DNA of 10,529 nt from Thermoproteota archaeon. Its GTDB lineage: Archaea; Thermoproteota; Methanomethylicia; Methanomethylicales; Methanomethylicaceae. The notes below the pieces were generated by a model. It had not been told where the DNA came from, did not search any database, and worked only from the letters and a program-made list of their open reading frames with translations. Positions within the stretch are counted from its first letter, which is position 1; the number at the start of each line of letters is the position of its first letter. Shown here piece by piece: positions 1-5,739 of the stretch. The stretch spans positions 1 through 10,529 of the forward strand of contig JASFYK010000028.1 of NCBI GenBank assembly GCA_030055545.1, written 5' to 3'. Both the position numbers and the translations under genes were made by a program.

Positions 1-505
1 TGAATCAGTTGCCGCCTCCTGGTGCCTGATGAAGAGGGGATCCCCTGTCCTGGCAGCGGTGTTCGGTCAGAGTGGGGTCTTGAGTGAGCAGACTGAAAAG
101 AATCTTGCTGTCCTCTCAGAATGGTCAACTGGGGCGCCTCTCAGGGCAGCCATATTCCCCTGTGAGGAGCCAACCCCTTTACTGAAACTCGCGCTTGCAT
201 CCCATTACTGCCAGAGTAAACATCTTGCGGCCGTCGTCTCGGGAATGCCTGTACCAAGTTTGGGATTCCTTAAGGAATTATCCGAGAAGATCAAACACTC
301 TCCCCTGCTCTTTCCACTGGTAGCCTTGGAGCATAAGATCATTGACGATTGGGCAGAGCTGATGGGCATAGACACAAAAAGCGCATTCAGGTACCCTGAA
401 AGCATTGACTTCGATGACGAGCTGGAACCATCTGCTGTTGACACAATACTGAAAAAAACATTTGAAGCATTGGTCAGGGAAGACGGATCGATTTCGCCTC
501 TCTGA
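1..505 (+). CDS. ThiI-like PP-loop protein, degenerate (5' end outside window)
   Basis: The reading frame is open to the left edge (first full codon at 2), so the N-terminus is missing; the first in-frame ATG at 29 is probably internal. The first visible residues, ESVAASWCLMKRG, line up with the PP-loop region of ThiI tRNA sulfurtransferases (typically DSPVAAWLMMKRG). Further on, the segment around LAAVVSGMP fits the ThiI 'AIVTGE' strand, and PLLFPLVALEHKIIDDWAELMGI fits the ThiI 'LPVLRPLIGLDKEEI' helix, in the right order and spacing. The catalytic features are gone: Asp of the P-loop is Glu, no CxxC is present, and the 'TGE.GQVASQT' signature is not kept. A non-catalytic paralogue, perhaps carrying a THUMP or other RNA-binding domain upstream, is my inference. 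The 3' end overlaps the opposing ThiI-domain gene by 32 bp. The family match was made by eye and is moderately secure. Confidence 0.6.
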   Translation, partial: ESVAASWCLMKRGSPVLAAVFGQSGVLSEQTEKNLAVLSEWSTGAPLRAAIFPCEEPTPLLKLALASHYCQSKHLAAVVSGMPVPSLGFLKELSEKIKHSPLLFPLVALEHKIIDDWAELMGIDTKSAFRYPESIDFDDELEPSAVDTILKKTFEALVREDGSISPL

Positions 506-1127
506 TTCCTGATTCTACTAGCTCGTCGATCGGCAGGAGTCCCTCCTCGCCTTCAATTTCTGCTTTCTTGGCAAGTGTCCTTGCCTTGACGGCAGCTGCA
601 GCACACCCCTCCGACTTTATCGACGAGATTTCATAGCTTCCGATCCTCTTGGCTATCGCCTCCACCTCTGTTTTGTTAAGCCCAAGTAAAGGTCTGACTA
701 TGGGGATCGTCACCACGGAAGTGTTGAGGATAAGGTTGTGCATCGTCTGGCTTGCCTGTTCTCCGACGATCTCACCTGTTACTATTGCGCTGCATCCATG
801 GATCTTTGCGAGAGCCTCTGCCTTCCGGTACATCAGCCTTTTGCAGAGCAGGCATGAGAGGTTCCTTCTGCATCTGTTCACTATAAGGTCGAGATCCCTC
901 CCGTGCGGAACGACAATCATGTCCCCTCGGATGCCCGTTGCTTCCATAATCCGCCTCGCCAGTGCTGTTGCCTTCTCCAGCTCCCTTTCACCAGAAAAAG
1001 GTCTGTTGTCGAAGTAGACGTATATTGGAGTCCAGCCCTTTATGACGCCCAAGTACGCGGCGACCGGTGAATCCATGCCGCCGGAGATTAGGTAGATCGC
1101 CTTCTCAGCCAAAGCCTTCCCTTCCAT
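474..1127 (-). CDS. ThiI-family tRNA sulfurtransferase, stand-alone PP-loop domain
   Basis: This 217-residue protein is the ATP-pyrophosphatase half of ThiI, which adenylates tRNA U8 so that sulfur can be inserted to give 4-thiouridine. The P-loop SGGMDS is at residues 15-20 and is followed by PVAAYLGVIKG. A CxxC pair lies at Cys92/Cys95 with another Cys at 86, then RLMYRKAEALA, AIVTGEIVGEQASQT, PIVRPLLGLNKTEV and the late SEGC cysteine. In archaeal ThiI such cysteines are known to hold an Fe-S cluster. The THUMP and ferredoxin-like domains that normally bind tRNA are absent, so full ThiI (about 370-400 aa) is roughly halved. A TTG at 1166 could add 13 residues, but they look unconserved. I chose ATG at 1127 because a TATA-like TTATAT about 25 bases upstream would give a leaderless transcript. 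The degenerate ThiI-like gene converging on it is a candidate partner. Confidence 0.82.
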   Translation of the reverse strand: MEGKALAEKAIYLISGGMDSPVAAYLGVIKGWTPIYVYFDNRPFSGERELEKATALARRIMEATGIRGDMIVVPHGRDLDLIVNRCRRNLSCLLCKRLMYRKAEALAKIHGCSAIVTGEIVGEQASQTMHNLILNTSVVTIPIVRPLLGLNKTEVEAIAKRIGSYEISSIKSEGCAAAAVKARTLAKKAEIEGEEGLLPIDELVESGIREAKSIRLP

Positions 1128-1148
1128 CCGGAAGTGGGACCAACTCGA

Positions 1149-1156
1149 ATATAAGC
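1149..1156 (-). promoter_or_regulatory. TATA-like box for the ThiI-domain gene
   Basis: Read on the minus strand this is CTTATATT, centred about 25 bases upstream of the ATG at 1127. That spacing would place the transcription start at or next to the start codon, a common leaderless arrangement in archaea. A second AT-rich box (CATATATTT, near 1169-1177) lies further up and could instead serve this gene or the divergent stress-protein gene. The assignment is by spacing only. Confidence 0.35.
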
Positions 1157-1187
1157 CTCCTCCCAATCAAATATATGCGAATGAGGT

Positions 1188-1676
1188 ATGTGTGCCCAAA
1201 CAATCTGCCCCACAGCGTCTTTTTTTGATGGATTTGATAAAGTCAGGTCTCACTACAGGTCAATAATGGCGGCTGTCGACTATTCTTACGTATCGGCAAA
1301 GGTCCTCGAGAGGGCTATTTTACTCTCAAAGGTGAATTGTGCAAGGCTGCACATAGTGCATGTTGTGAGGACAAAGCTCCCCCTTCAATCAAGACAGACT
1401 ATCGCGATGGATCCTTCTTACAGGGATGTGCTCCTAAAAGACGCGGCAACGCTTTTTGAAGTTGCGGGGAAAAAGGCCTCTGAGGCTGGGATCGAGTACA
1501 CGACTATGCGCCTCGAGGGGGATCCTGCCGATGAGATAATAAAGTACGCCAGCGAGAACGGCATCGAGCTAATAGTTGTAGGCAGTAAGGAGAAGCCTTC
1601 GACGTATGCGCCGCTCGGGAGCGTCAGCAGCAAGGTCGCAACTGAGGCACACTGCTCGGTTTTGATAGAGCGCTGA
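1188..1676 (+). CDS. Universal stress protein (UspA-fold)
   Basis: A single UspA-type domain, a Rossmann-like fold that often binds ATP and dimerises in the cytoplasm. The first strand SIMAAVDYS contains the usual Asp (residue 30), the middle strand is ARLHIVHVV, the fourth is IELIVVGS, and the C-terminus is GSVSSKVATEAHCSVLIER. The canonical ATP-loop pattern G-2x-G-9x-G(S/T) is altered: Gly132 is followed by Glu135 where the second glycine should be, and the gap to Gly144 is one residue short, so nucleotide binding may be weak or absent. The start is uncertain. ATG at 1188 adds about 22 residues before the conserved domain and has no well-placed ribosome site. ATG at 1266 has AGGT 6 bases upstream but would cut the first strand (YRSI is family-like). 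It is divergent from the ThiI-domain gene and 61 bp from cdvB. Confidence 0.8.
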   Translation: MCAQTICPTASFFDGFDKVRSHYRSIMAAVDYSYVSAKVLERAILLSKVNCARLHIVHVVRTKLPLQSRQTIAMDPSYRDVLLKDAATLFEVAGKKASEAGIEYTTMRLEGDPADEIIKYASENGIELIVVGSKEKPSTYAPLGSVSSKVATEAHCSVLIER

Positions 1677-1684
1677 AGGTTGTT

Positions 1685-1699
1685 CGAAACTCTTTTTAA
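1685..1699 (+). promoter_or_regulatory. BRE/TATA-like promoter of cdvB
   Basis: CGAAACTCTTTTTAA resembles a BRE followed by a TATA box, centred near 1696. That is 42 bases before the ATG at 1738, the same spacing seen for the promoters at 2929 and 8668. The expected transcript start is about 1721, just upstream of an AGGTG ribosome site at 1723-1727. This excludes the TTG at 1708 as the start, because it would lie before the transcript. Confidence 0.5.
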
Positions 1700-1709
1700 C
1701 TACTTTTTT
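1693..1709 (+). terminator. T-rich terminator after the stress-protein gene (overlaps cdvB promoter)
   Basis: Two T runs, T5 at 1693-1697 and T6 at 1704-1709, follow the stop of the stress-protein gene by 17 bases. Archaeal RNA polymerase terminates on such tracts without a hairpin. The first run is also part of the candidate TATA box of cdvB, so the two signals appear to share sequence. Confidence 0.35.
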
Positions 1710-1737
1710 GCATGACTCAATCAGGTGTGGTTATAAA

Positions 1738-2346
1738 ATGCCCGAGTTTTCGAAGAACTGGGAGCGGCAAGAGAAGGCTCCTGTCCAGAGCGGCCCCCTG
1801 AAGCCCGCTATCGAGAATGCGATCAGGCTCATCTCGGCTCAGACGCAGAGGCTGGATATTGCCAGCAACAAACTAGTGGAGAAGGACCGCCAGATCTTCC
1901 AGAAGGTCGTCGACTCGTACACAAAACATGATCGGTCAAGGGCTCTGATGTATGCGAACGAGTTGGCTGAAGTAAGGAAGCTCGCAAAGCGAGTCACGCA
2001 GATCAAGCTTGCCCTCGAGACGATCTCGCTCAGGCTGACAACAGTAAAGGACTACGGCGACTTTGTGAATACCGTTACGCCTGCTATATCGATCATAAAA
2101 GGAGTGCAGAGCAACATATTCCAAATAGTCCCTGAGGCGGAGAGGGGGTTCTCGTATCTTAGCGAATCCCTCTCCTCGATAGTGACCGAGGCTGGTGCAT
2201 CGTCAAATCTGAACGTTTCGTTTGAGGCTGCGAACGAGGACGCCAGCCGGATCCTCTCGGAGGCAGCGACGATAGCAGAGCAGAGGGTCAAGGAGAAGTT
2301 CCCAGACCTCCCAGCAGATGTTCCAAGAGAGGGCATTGAAATCTAA
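1738..2346 (+). CDS. cdvB: CdvB / ESCRT-III (Snf7-family) cell-division protein
   Basis: A 202-residue archaeal ESCRT-III homologue. CdvB polymerises on the inner membrane at mid-cell and, with CdvC (a Vps4-type ATPase), drives cytokinesis and vesicle release. The N-terminal two-thirds is a long basic helical hairpin (about residues 21-100, rich in Lys/Arg, ending AKRVTQIKLALETISLRL). It is followed by a shorter helix with the TVKDYGDFV segment and an acidic C-terminal half (EAERGF, SFEAANEDASRILSEAA). The tail FPDLPADVP (188-196) has the proline spacing of a MIM2 motif that docks onto the MIT domain of CdvC. No winged-helix domain follows it, unlike some Sulfolobus CdvB proteins. ATG at 1738 was chosen over TTG at 1708 because AGGTG sits about 10 bases upstream and the promoter lies at 1693. 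No cdvA or cdvC is in the window. Lone cdvB-type genes are common, so it may be one of several paralogues. Confidence 0.88.
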   Translation: MPEFSKNWERQEKAPVQSGPLKPAIENAIRLISAQTQRLDIASNKLVEKDRQIFQKVVDSYTKHDRSRALMYANELAEVRKLAKRVTQIKLALETISLRLTTVKDYGDFVNTVTPAISIIKGVQSNIFQIVPEAERGFSYLSESLSSIVTEAGASSNLNVSFEAANEDASRILSEAATIAEQRVKEKFPDLPADVPREGIEI

Positions 2347-2357
2347 ACGCCCTAGAC

Positions 2358-2375
2358 TTTTTTTATTTATTTTTT
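2358..2375 (+). terminator. T-rich terminator of cdvB
   Basis: T7 at 2358-2364 and T6 at 2370-2375, separated by ATTTA, lie 12 bases after the cdvB stop in the 54-bp gap between the convergent cdvB and nikR ends. This is a typical archaeal oligo-T terminator. Confidence 0.6.
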
Positions 2376-2400
2376 ATCCTATCAATTCTTTACTGAAAAA

Positions 2401-2814
2401 TCACTCAATCGTCACTATTGTGTGCTTGATCTGTTTGACTCCTTTGCTCCTTTCCAAAGCCTCGGTGAGTTCCTTTACTTTGACCGCCTCTCCCCTCACA
2501 GCGATTATTTCAAGGCAATTCCTTTCGTCAATGTGAATATGAAGGACAGAGTTTATAACTTCCCTGAAGCCGTGTTGGAGATCCGTTAGTTCTTCCTCAG
2601 CGAGTCTTATGCCGTGGTCGTAGACAACAACGATGGCTCCTGCAGACTCTCCCTCTATTTTGCTCCAATAGTGCTCAGACAGGAAAAGCCGCATGGCCTG
2701 CTGTATTGCTTTAGACCTGTTCAGGTTGAGCCTCTCTACGATCGAGTCAAACTCCCTGACTAAGTCAGGCTCGACGGAGATGCTAAACCTCTCGACGCCC
2801 TTCTTCTCTTCCAT
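2401..2814 (-). CDS. nikR: Nickel-responsive transcriptional regulator NikR
   Basis: A 137-residue protein of the usual NikR length. The N-terminal ribbon-helix-helix DNA-binding domain is at about 8-50 (RFSISVEPDLVREFDSIV; NRSKAIQQAMRLFL). The C-terminal ACT-like nickel-sensing domain follows, from AGAIVVVYDH. All four ligands of the high-affinity Ni(II) site are present: His81, His92 and His94 (LHIHI) and Cys100 (NCLEI), matching E. coli His76/87/89/Cys95. It should form a tetramer that represses nickel uptake or nickel-enzyme genes when nickel is sufficient. No nickel transporter is in the window, so its targets are elsewhere, or it acts on its own divergent promoter region with the aconitase-family operon. 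ATG at 2814 has GAGG 7-8 bases upstream and a TATA-like TTTAATTAAA about 34 bases upstream. Confidence 0.93.
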   Translation of the reverse strand: MEEKKGVERFSISVEPDLVREFDSIVERLNLNRSKAIQQAMRLFLSEHYWSKIEGESAGAIVVVYDHGIRLAEEELTDLQHGFREVINSVLHIHIDERNCLEIIAVRGEAVKVKELTEALERSKGVKQIKHTIVTIE

Positions 2815-2842
2815 TGCACTTCCTCAGATCAAACTCTGCCAG

Positions 2843-2852
2843 TTTAATTAAA
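2843..2852 (-). promoter_or_regulatory. TATA-like box of nikR
   Basis: The self-complementary TTTAATTAAA is centred about 34 bases upstream of the nikR ATG, predicting a transcript starting near 2822 with a very short leader that contains the GAGG ribosome site. Because the element is palindromic it could also contribute to an operator, but its position fits a TATA box well. Confidence 0.45.
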
Positions 2853-2924
2853 ACCCTTTCCCGCCTTGGTCGTGTAGTTTTTGGGTCGACTACTGCTCTA
2901 TATTACCTGTAACGCCAAATGCGA

Positions 2925-2936
2925 TAGGTTTAAAGC
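2925..2936 (+). promoter_or_regulatory. BRE/TATA-like promoter of the leuCD-type operon
   Basis: The core AGGTTTAAA (TTTAAA at 2929-2934) is nearly identical to the box before radA at 8665-8673 and lies 41 bases before the ATG at 2972. The predicted transcript start is about 2956. This placement argues that GTG at 2942 is not the start and that translation begins at 2972. Confidence 0.55.
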
Positions 2937-2944
2937 AAGATGTG

Positions 2945-2956
2945 TCTCAATTGAGA
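2945..2956. promoter_or_regulatory. Perfect 12-bp palindrome at the predicted operon transcript start
   Basis: TCTCAATTGAGA is a perfect inverted repeat beginning 11 bases after the TTTAAA box and ending at the predicted transcription start. A dimeric repressor bound there would block the polymerase. The sequence shows the palindrome; the operator role is inference, and no matching copy was noticed elsewhere in the window. Confidence 0.35.
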
Positions 2957-2971
2957 GCCTGGTGTCGATTC

Positions 2972-4210
2972 ATGGGAATGACACTGGCTGAAAAGATTAT
3001 CTCAAGGAAGATAGGGCGGGTGCCGTCCCCCGGGGAGATCGTCGTCCTCCCCATTGATGCCGCAATGGCGCAGGACGGGACCGCCCCCCTCATGATAAAG
3101 AGCTTCGAGGGCATGGGCGCAAAGAAGGTCTGGGACGGGAGCAAGGCAGTCTTCGTGATTGACCACATCTCGCCCAGCTCGAACGAGGGTTCCTCAGCGC
3201 TGCACAAGATGATGCGCGACTTTGCGAAGAAGTTCGGGGTCACTCTTTATGATGTAGGGGAGGGAATATGCCACCAGCTTCTGCCGGAGAAGGGGCACGT
3301 ATACCCTGGTGGGATAGTCGTAGGTGCGGACTCGCACACATGCACGCATGGGGCTTTCGCGGCTTTCTCCACGGGCATTGGTTCCACCGACATGGCTGCG
3401 GTCTTTGCCTCTGGGAAGCTCTGGTTCAAGGTTCCGGAAACGCTCAGGATCAACATATCTGGCAAGATGCCGAAAAACGTCATGTCAAAAGATGCAATCC
3501 TCTACGCGATAGGGGAAGTCGGGGCGGATGGCGCTACATACATGTCTGTCGAGTTCACGGGGGATGCCGTCAAGGCAATGTCTGTAGACAGCAGGATGGC
3601 TATGACCAACATGGCTGTTGAGATGGGAGGAAAAACTGGGCTGATCGCATCAGACGGGGTCACAAGGCAGTACCTCGAGGGGCGAATCAAAGTACCCTTC
3701 TTGGAGATTTCCGCCGATCCTGGGGCTCACTACTCCGACACTTTGGAGATTGAAGCAGGCAAGCTGGAGCCTATGCTTTCTTGCCCCCACCAGGTCGACA
3801 ATGTTAAAGCGGTCTCTGAACTGGAGGGTCTTCAGGTCGATCAGGTCTTCATAGGCTCATGCACTAATGGGCGCTTGGAGGATCTTGAAGTGGCTGCAAG
3901 GGTCCTTAGATGCAAGAAGGTTAAGGCGAGGACCATAGTCATGCCAGCCTCCAGAGAGACATACTTGGCAGCGCTCGAAAAAGGCATAATCGAGGAGTTG
4001 GTGAGAAGCGGTTGCGCGGTCGGGGTTCCTGGATGTGGGCCATGCGTCGGAGGGCACCACGGCGTTCCATCGCCGGGCGATGTGGTAGTCTCCACGACCA
4101 ACAGGAACTTCAAGGGTAGGATGGGCTGTGCAGACTCGAGCATATATCTTGCTTCGCCGCTCACGGCTGCCTACTGTGCACTTAATGGGAAGATAACTGT
4201 TCCGGAGTGA
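2972..4210 (+). CDS. leuC: Aconitase-family dehydratase large subunit (LeuC/AksD/LysT type)
   Basis: A 412-residue large subunit of an isopropylmalate/homoaconitate dehydratase, which isomerises a hydroxyacid through a [4Fe-4S] cluster held with the small subunit. The cluster cysteines are Cys297 (GSCTNGRLEDL) and Cys355/Cys358 (PGCGPCVGGHHG). Other family landmarks are DHISPSSNEGSS, GADSHTCTHGAF, GIGSTDMAAVFASGKLWFKVPE and NRNFKGRMGCADSSIYLASP. Length matches the archaeal LeuC/HACN group (about 415-425). The open frame extends to GTG at 2942, but ATG at 2972 (MGMTLAEKI) has GGTG about 8 bases upstream, matches the family N-terminus and is 41 bases from the TATA box; ATG at 2978 is also possible. 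It is followed after 6 bases by the small-subunit gene. The large subunit alone does not show whether the substrate is isopropylmalate, homocitrate/homoaconitate or citrate, so the symbol is provisional. Confidence 0.9.
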   Translation: MGMTLAEKIISRKIGRVPSPGEIVVLPIDAAMAQDGTAPLMIKSFEGMGAKKVWDGSKAVFVIDHISPSSNEGSSALHKMMRDFAKKFGVTLYDVGEGICHQLLPEKGHVYPGGIVVGADSHTCTHGAFAAFSTGIGSTDMAAVFASGKLWFKVPETLRINISGKMPKNVMSKDAILYAIGEVGADGATYMSVEFTGDAVKAMSVDSRMAMTNMAVEMGGKTGLIASDGVTRQYLEGRIKVPFLEISADPGAHYSDTLEIEAGKLEPMLSCPHQVDNVKAVSELEGLQVDQVFIGSCTNGRLEDLEVAARVLRCKKVKARTIVMPASRETYLAALEKGIIEELVRSGCAVGVPGCGPCVGGHHGVPSPGDVVVSTTNRNFKGRMGCADSSIYLASPLTAAYCALNGKITVPE

Positions 4211-4216
4211 TTTGGA

Positions 4217-4738
4217 ATGGATGTGCTTAAGGGAAAAGTTTGGAAATTTGGTGACGATATCTCGACTGACCTGATAATCCCGGGCAAGTACAAGTTCAAG
4301 ACGATCGACTTGGACGAGCTGTCTAAGCATGCGATGGAGGGCGCAGACCCGCAGTTTGCATTGAAGATCTCGAAAGGCGACATAATAGTCGCTGGGAAAA
4401 ACTTCGGATGCGGGTCCAGCAGGGAGCAGGCCCCCCTTGTCATAAAGCATGCCGGTATCAGCGCAGTCGTTGCAAAGTCATTCGCCCGAATTTTCTACAG
4501 GAACTCGTTCAACATCGGCCTCCCTCTTGTGGAGTGCCCAGACCTCTACAACAATGTTGATACTGGCGATGTCGTAGAGATCCAACTGTCAGAGGGGCGA
4601 GTTTCATCCCGAGGAAAAACCTTTTATTTCAAGCCAATACCCGGTTTTCTAATGACCATCCTCCAAGACGGAGGTCTGGTCGAGCATTTCAAGAAGAGAG
4701 GTAGTTTCATATGGGAAGGACCTACAAGATCTCAGTAA
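4217..4738 (+). CDS. leuD: Aconitase-family dehydratase small subunit (LeuD/AksE/LysU type)
   Basis: A 173-residue swivelling-domain subunit that partners the large subunit encoded 6 bases upstream. Diagnostic segments are FGDDISTDLIIPGKY (11-25), GKNFGCGSSREQAP (60-73) and SFARIFYRNSFNIGLPLVE. The loop after IIPG sets substrate choice in this family: YLRT in M. jannaschii homoaconitase puts an Arg on the distal carboxylate, while isopropylmalate enzymes carry hydrophobic residues there. Here it reads YKFKT (25-29), one residue longer, with Lys28 where the Arg would fall. That hints at a tricarboxylate substrate, but it is not decisive. GGAG at 4204-4207 precedes ATG 4217. The 3' end overlaps the dehydrogenase gene by 28 bp, so the three genes are probably translationally coupled. 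Confidence 0.9.
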   Translation: MDVLKGKVWKFGDDISTDLIIPGKYKFKTIDLDELSKHAMEGADPQFALKISKGDIIVAGKNFGCGSSREQAPLVIKHAGISAVVAKSFARIFYRNSFNIGLPLVECPDLYNNVDTGDVVEIQLSEGRVSSRGKTFYFKPIPGFLMTILQDGGLVEHFKKRGSFIWEGPTRSQ

Positions 4739-5718
4739 TCACGGGCGACGGCATCGGACCAGAGATTACCGAAGCAGCCATCTACGCGCTCAACGCGCTT
4801 GGGCTAAAATTTGAGTTCATCAAGGTGGCTGCCGGGCTTAACGCTTGGGAGAAGTACGGGAACCAACTCCCAGAGGAGACAATCGAGATAATCAAATCCT
4901 CGGATGCCTGCCTCAAAGGTCCGACGCAGACACCGCCGGGTCCTGGCTCATTCAGGAGCGCCACCGTGACCCTTCGGCAGATCTTGGATCTCTACGCGAA
5001 CGTTCGCCCCTTCAGAAACCATCCGAACGTACCTTCGGTCCACAAGAATGTGGACCTTGTTATAGTGAGGGAGAATACCGAAGGTCTCTATTCGGGGATC
5101 GAGTACCCGATCGGGGACTCTGCAATCACGATAAGGAAAATAACTAGGAAGGGATCCGAGCGGATCGCCAGGTTCGCCTTCGAGCTCGCGCGTAGGGAGA
5201 AGCGCAAAAGAGTGACCGCTGTCCACAAGGCCAACGTCCTCAAGGAAACCTGTGGTCTCTTCAGGTCAGTATGCGCAGAAGTAGCAAAGGGCTACCCTGA
5301 CATAGCATTCGATGAGATGCACGTGGATGCTGCCGCAATGCGCATCGCGATGCGCCCCCAGGACATAGACCTCATCGTGACTACAAACCTTTTCGGTGAC
5401 GTGCTTTCTGATGAGGCCGCCGGTGTGGTCGGAGGACTAGGGCTTGCACCGAGCGCCAACATCGGCGACCGGTACGCTTTCTTTGAGGCCATTCACGGCA
5501 CCGCCCCTAGGCACGCTGGAAAATGGGACGCAAACCCGGCTGCAATCATGCTTTCCTCCTGCATGATGCTGAGGTACCTTGGGGAAGTCGACGCTGGGAG
5601 CCGCCTTGAGAAGGCCATAGACGCCGTCCTAGAGGAGGGCAAGACTATAACTAGGGATCTAGGAGGCACAGCAGGCACCATGGACTTTGCAAAGGCTGTC
5701 GCAGAGAAGCTATCTTGA
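4711..5718 (+). CDS. Isocitrate/homoisocitrate/isopropylmalate-type dehydrogenase
   Basis: A 335-residue beta-decarboxylating dehydrogenase that oxidises and decarboxylates a 2-hydroxy-3-carboxy acid with NAD(P) and Mg2+. It has GDGIGPEI (12-19), GSFRSATVTLRQ (79-90), DLYANVRP (93-100), IVRENTEGLYSGIEY (118-132), the catalytic Lys in AVHKANVL, the metal-site segments NLFGDVLSDEAA (226-237) and the cofactor loop IHGTAPRHAGKWDANP (261-276). FRS before LRQ plus RENTEGLYSG are typical of isocitrate/homoisocitrate enzymes; isopropylmalate enzymes normally lack that Arg-Ser. At the cofactor position where NAD enzymes have Asp-Ile, this protein has Arg-His, so NADP use is possible. GAGGT (4699-4703) serves ATG 4711, which lies inside the small-subunit gene. 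Operon context fits either leucine synthesis or 2-oxoacid elongation, so I leave the symbol blank. Confidence 0.9.
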   Translation: MGRTYKISVITGDGIGPEITEAAIYALNALGLKFEFIKVAAGLNAWEKYGNQLPEETIEIIKSSDACLKGPTQTPPGPGSFRSATVTLRQILDLYANVRPFRNHPNVPSVHKNVDLVIVRENTEGLYSGIEYPIGDSAITIRKITRKGSERIARFAFELARREKRKRVTAVHKANVLKETCGLFRSVCAEVAKGYPDIAFDEMHVDAAAMRIAMRPQDIDLIVTTNLFGDVLSDEAAGVVGGLGLAPSANIGDRYAFFEAIHGTAPRHAGKWDANPAAIMLSSCMMLRYLGEVDAGSRLEKAIDAVLEEGKTITRDLGGTAGTMDFAKAVAEKLS

Positions 5719-5721
5719 GTC

Positions 5722-5736
5722 TTTTTTCTTTTTTTT
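5722..5736 (+). terminator. T-rich terminator of the leuCD-type operon
   Basis: T6 (5722-5727) and T8 (5729-5736), split by one C, begin 4 bases after the dehydrogenase stop codon. They lie in the short gap before the convergent small ORF and fit an archaeal oligo-T terminator. Confidence 0.65.
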
Positions 5737-5739
5737 CCA

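Noticed and set aside
2874..2893. GTAGT-N10-ACTAC inverted repeat between nikR and leuC, considered as a NikR operator
   Set aside because: The 5-bp arms are short enough to arise by chance and do not match known NikR half-sites.
3857..4450. 197-codon minus-strand frame across the leuC/leuD junction
   Set aside because: It spans two real genes in an operon, has an arginine- and cysteine-rich shadow composition, and no domain.
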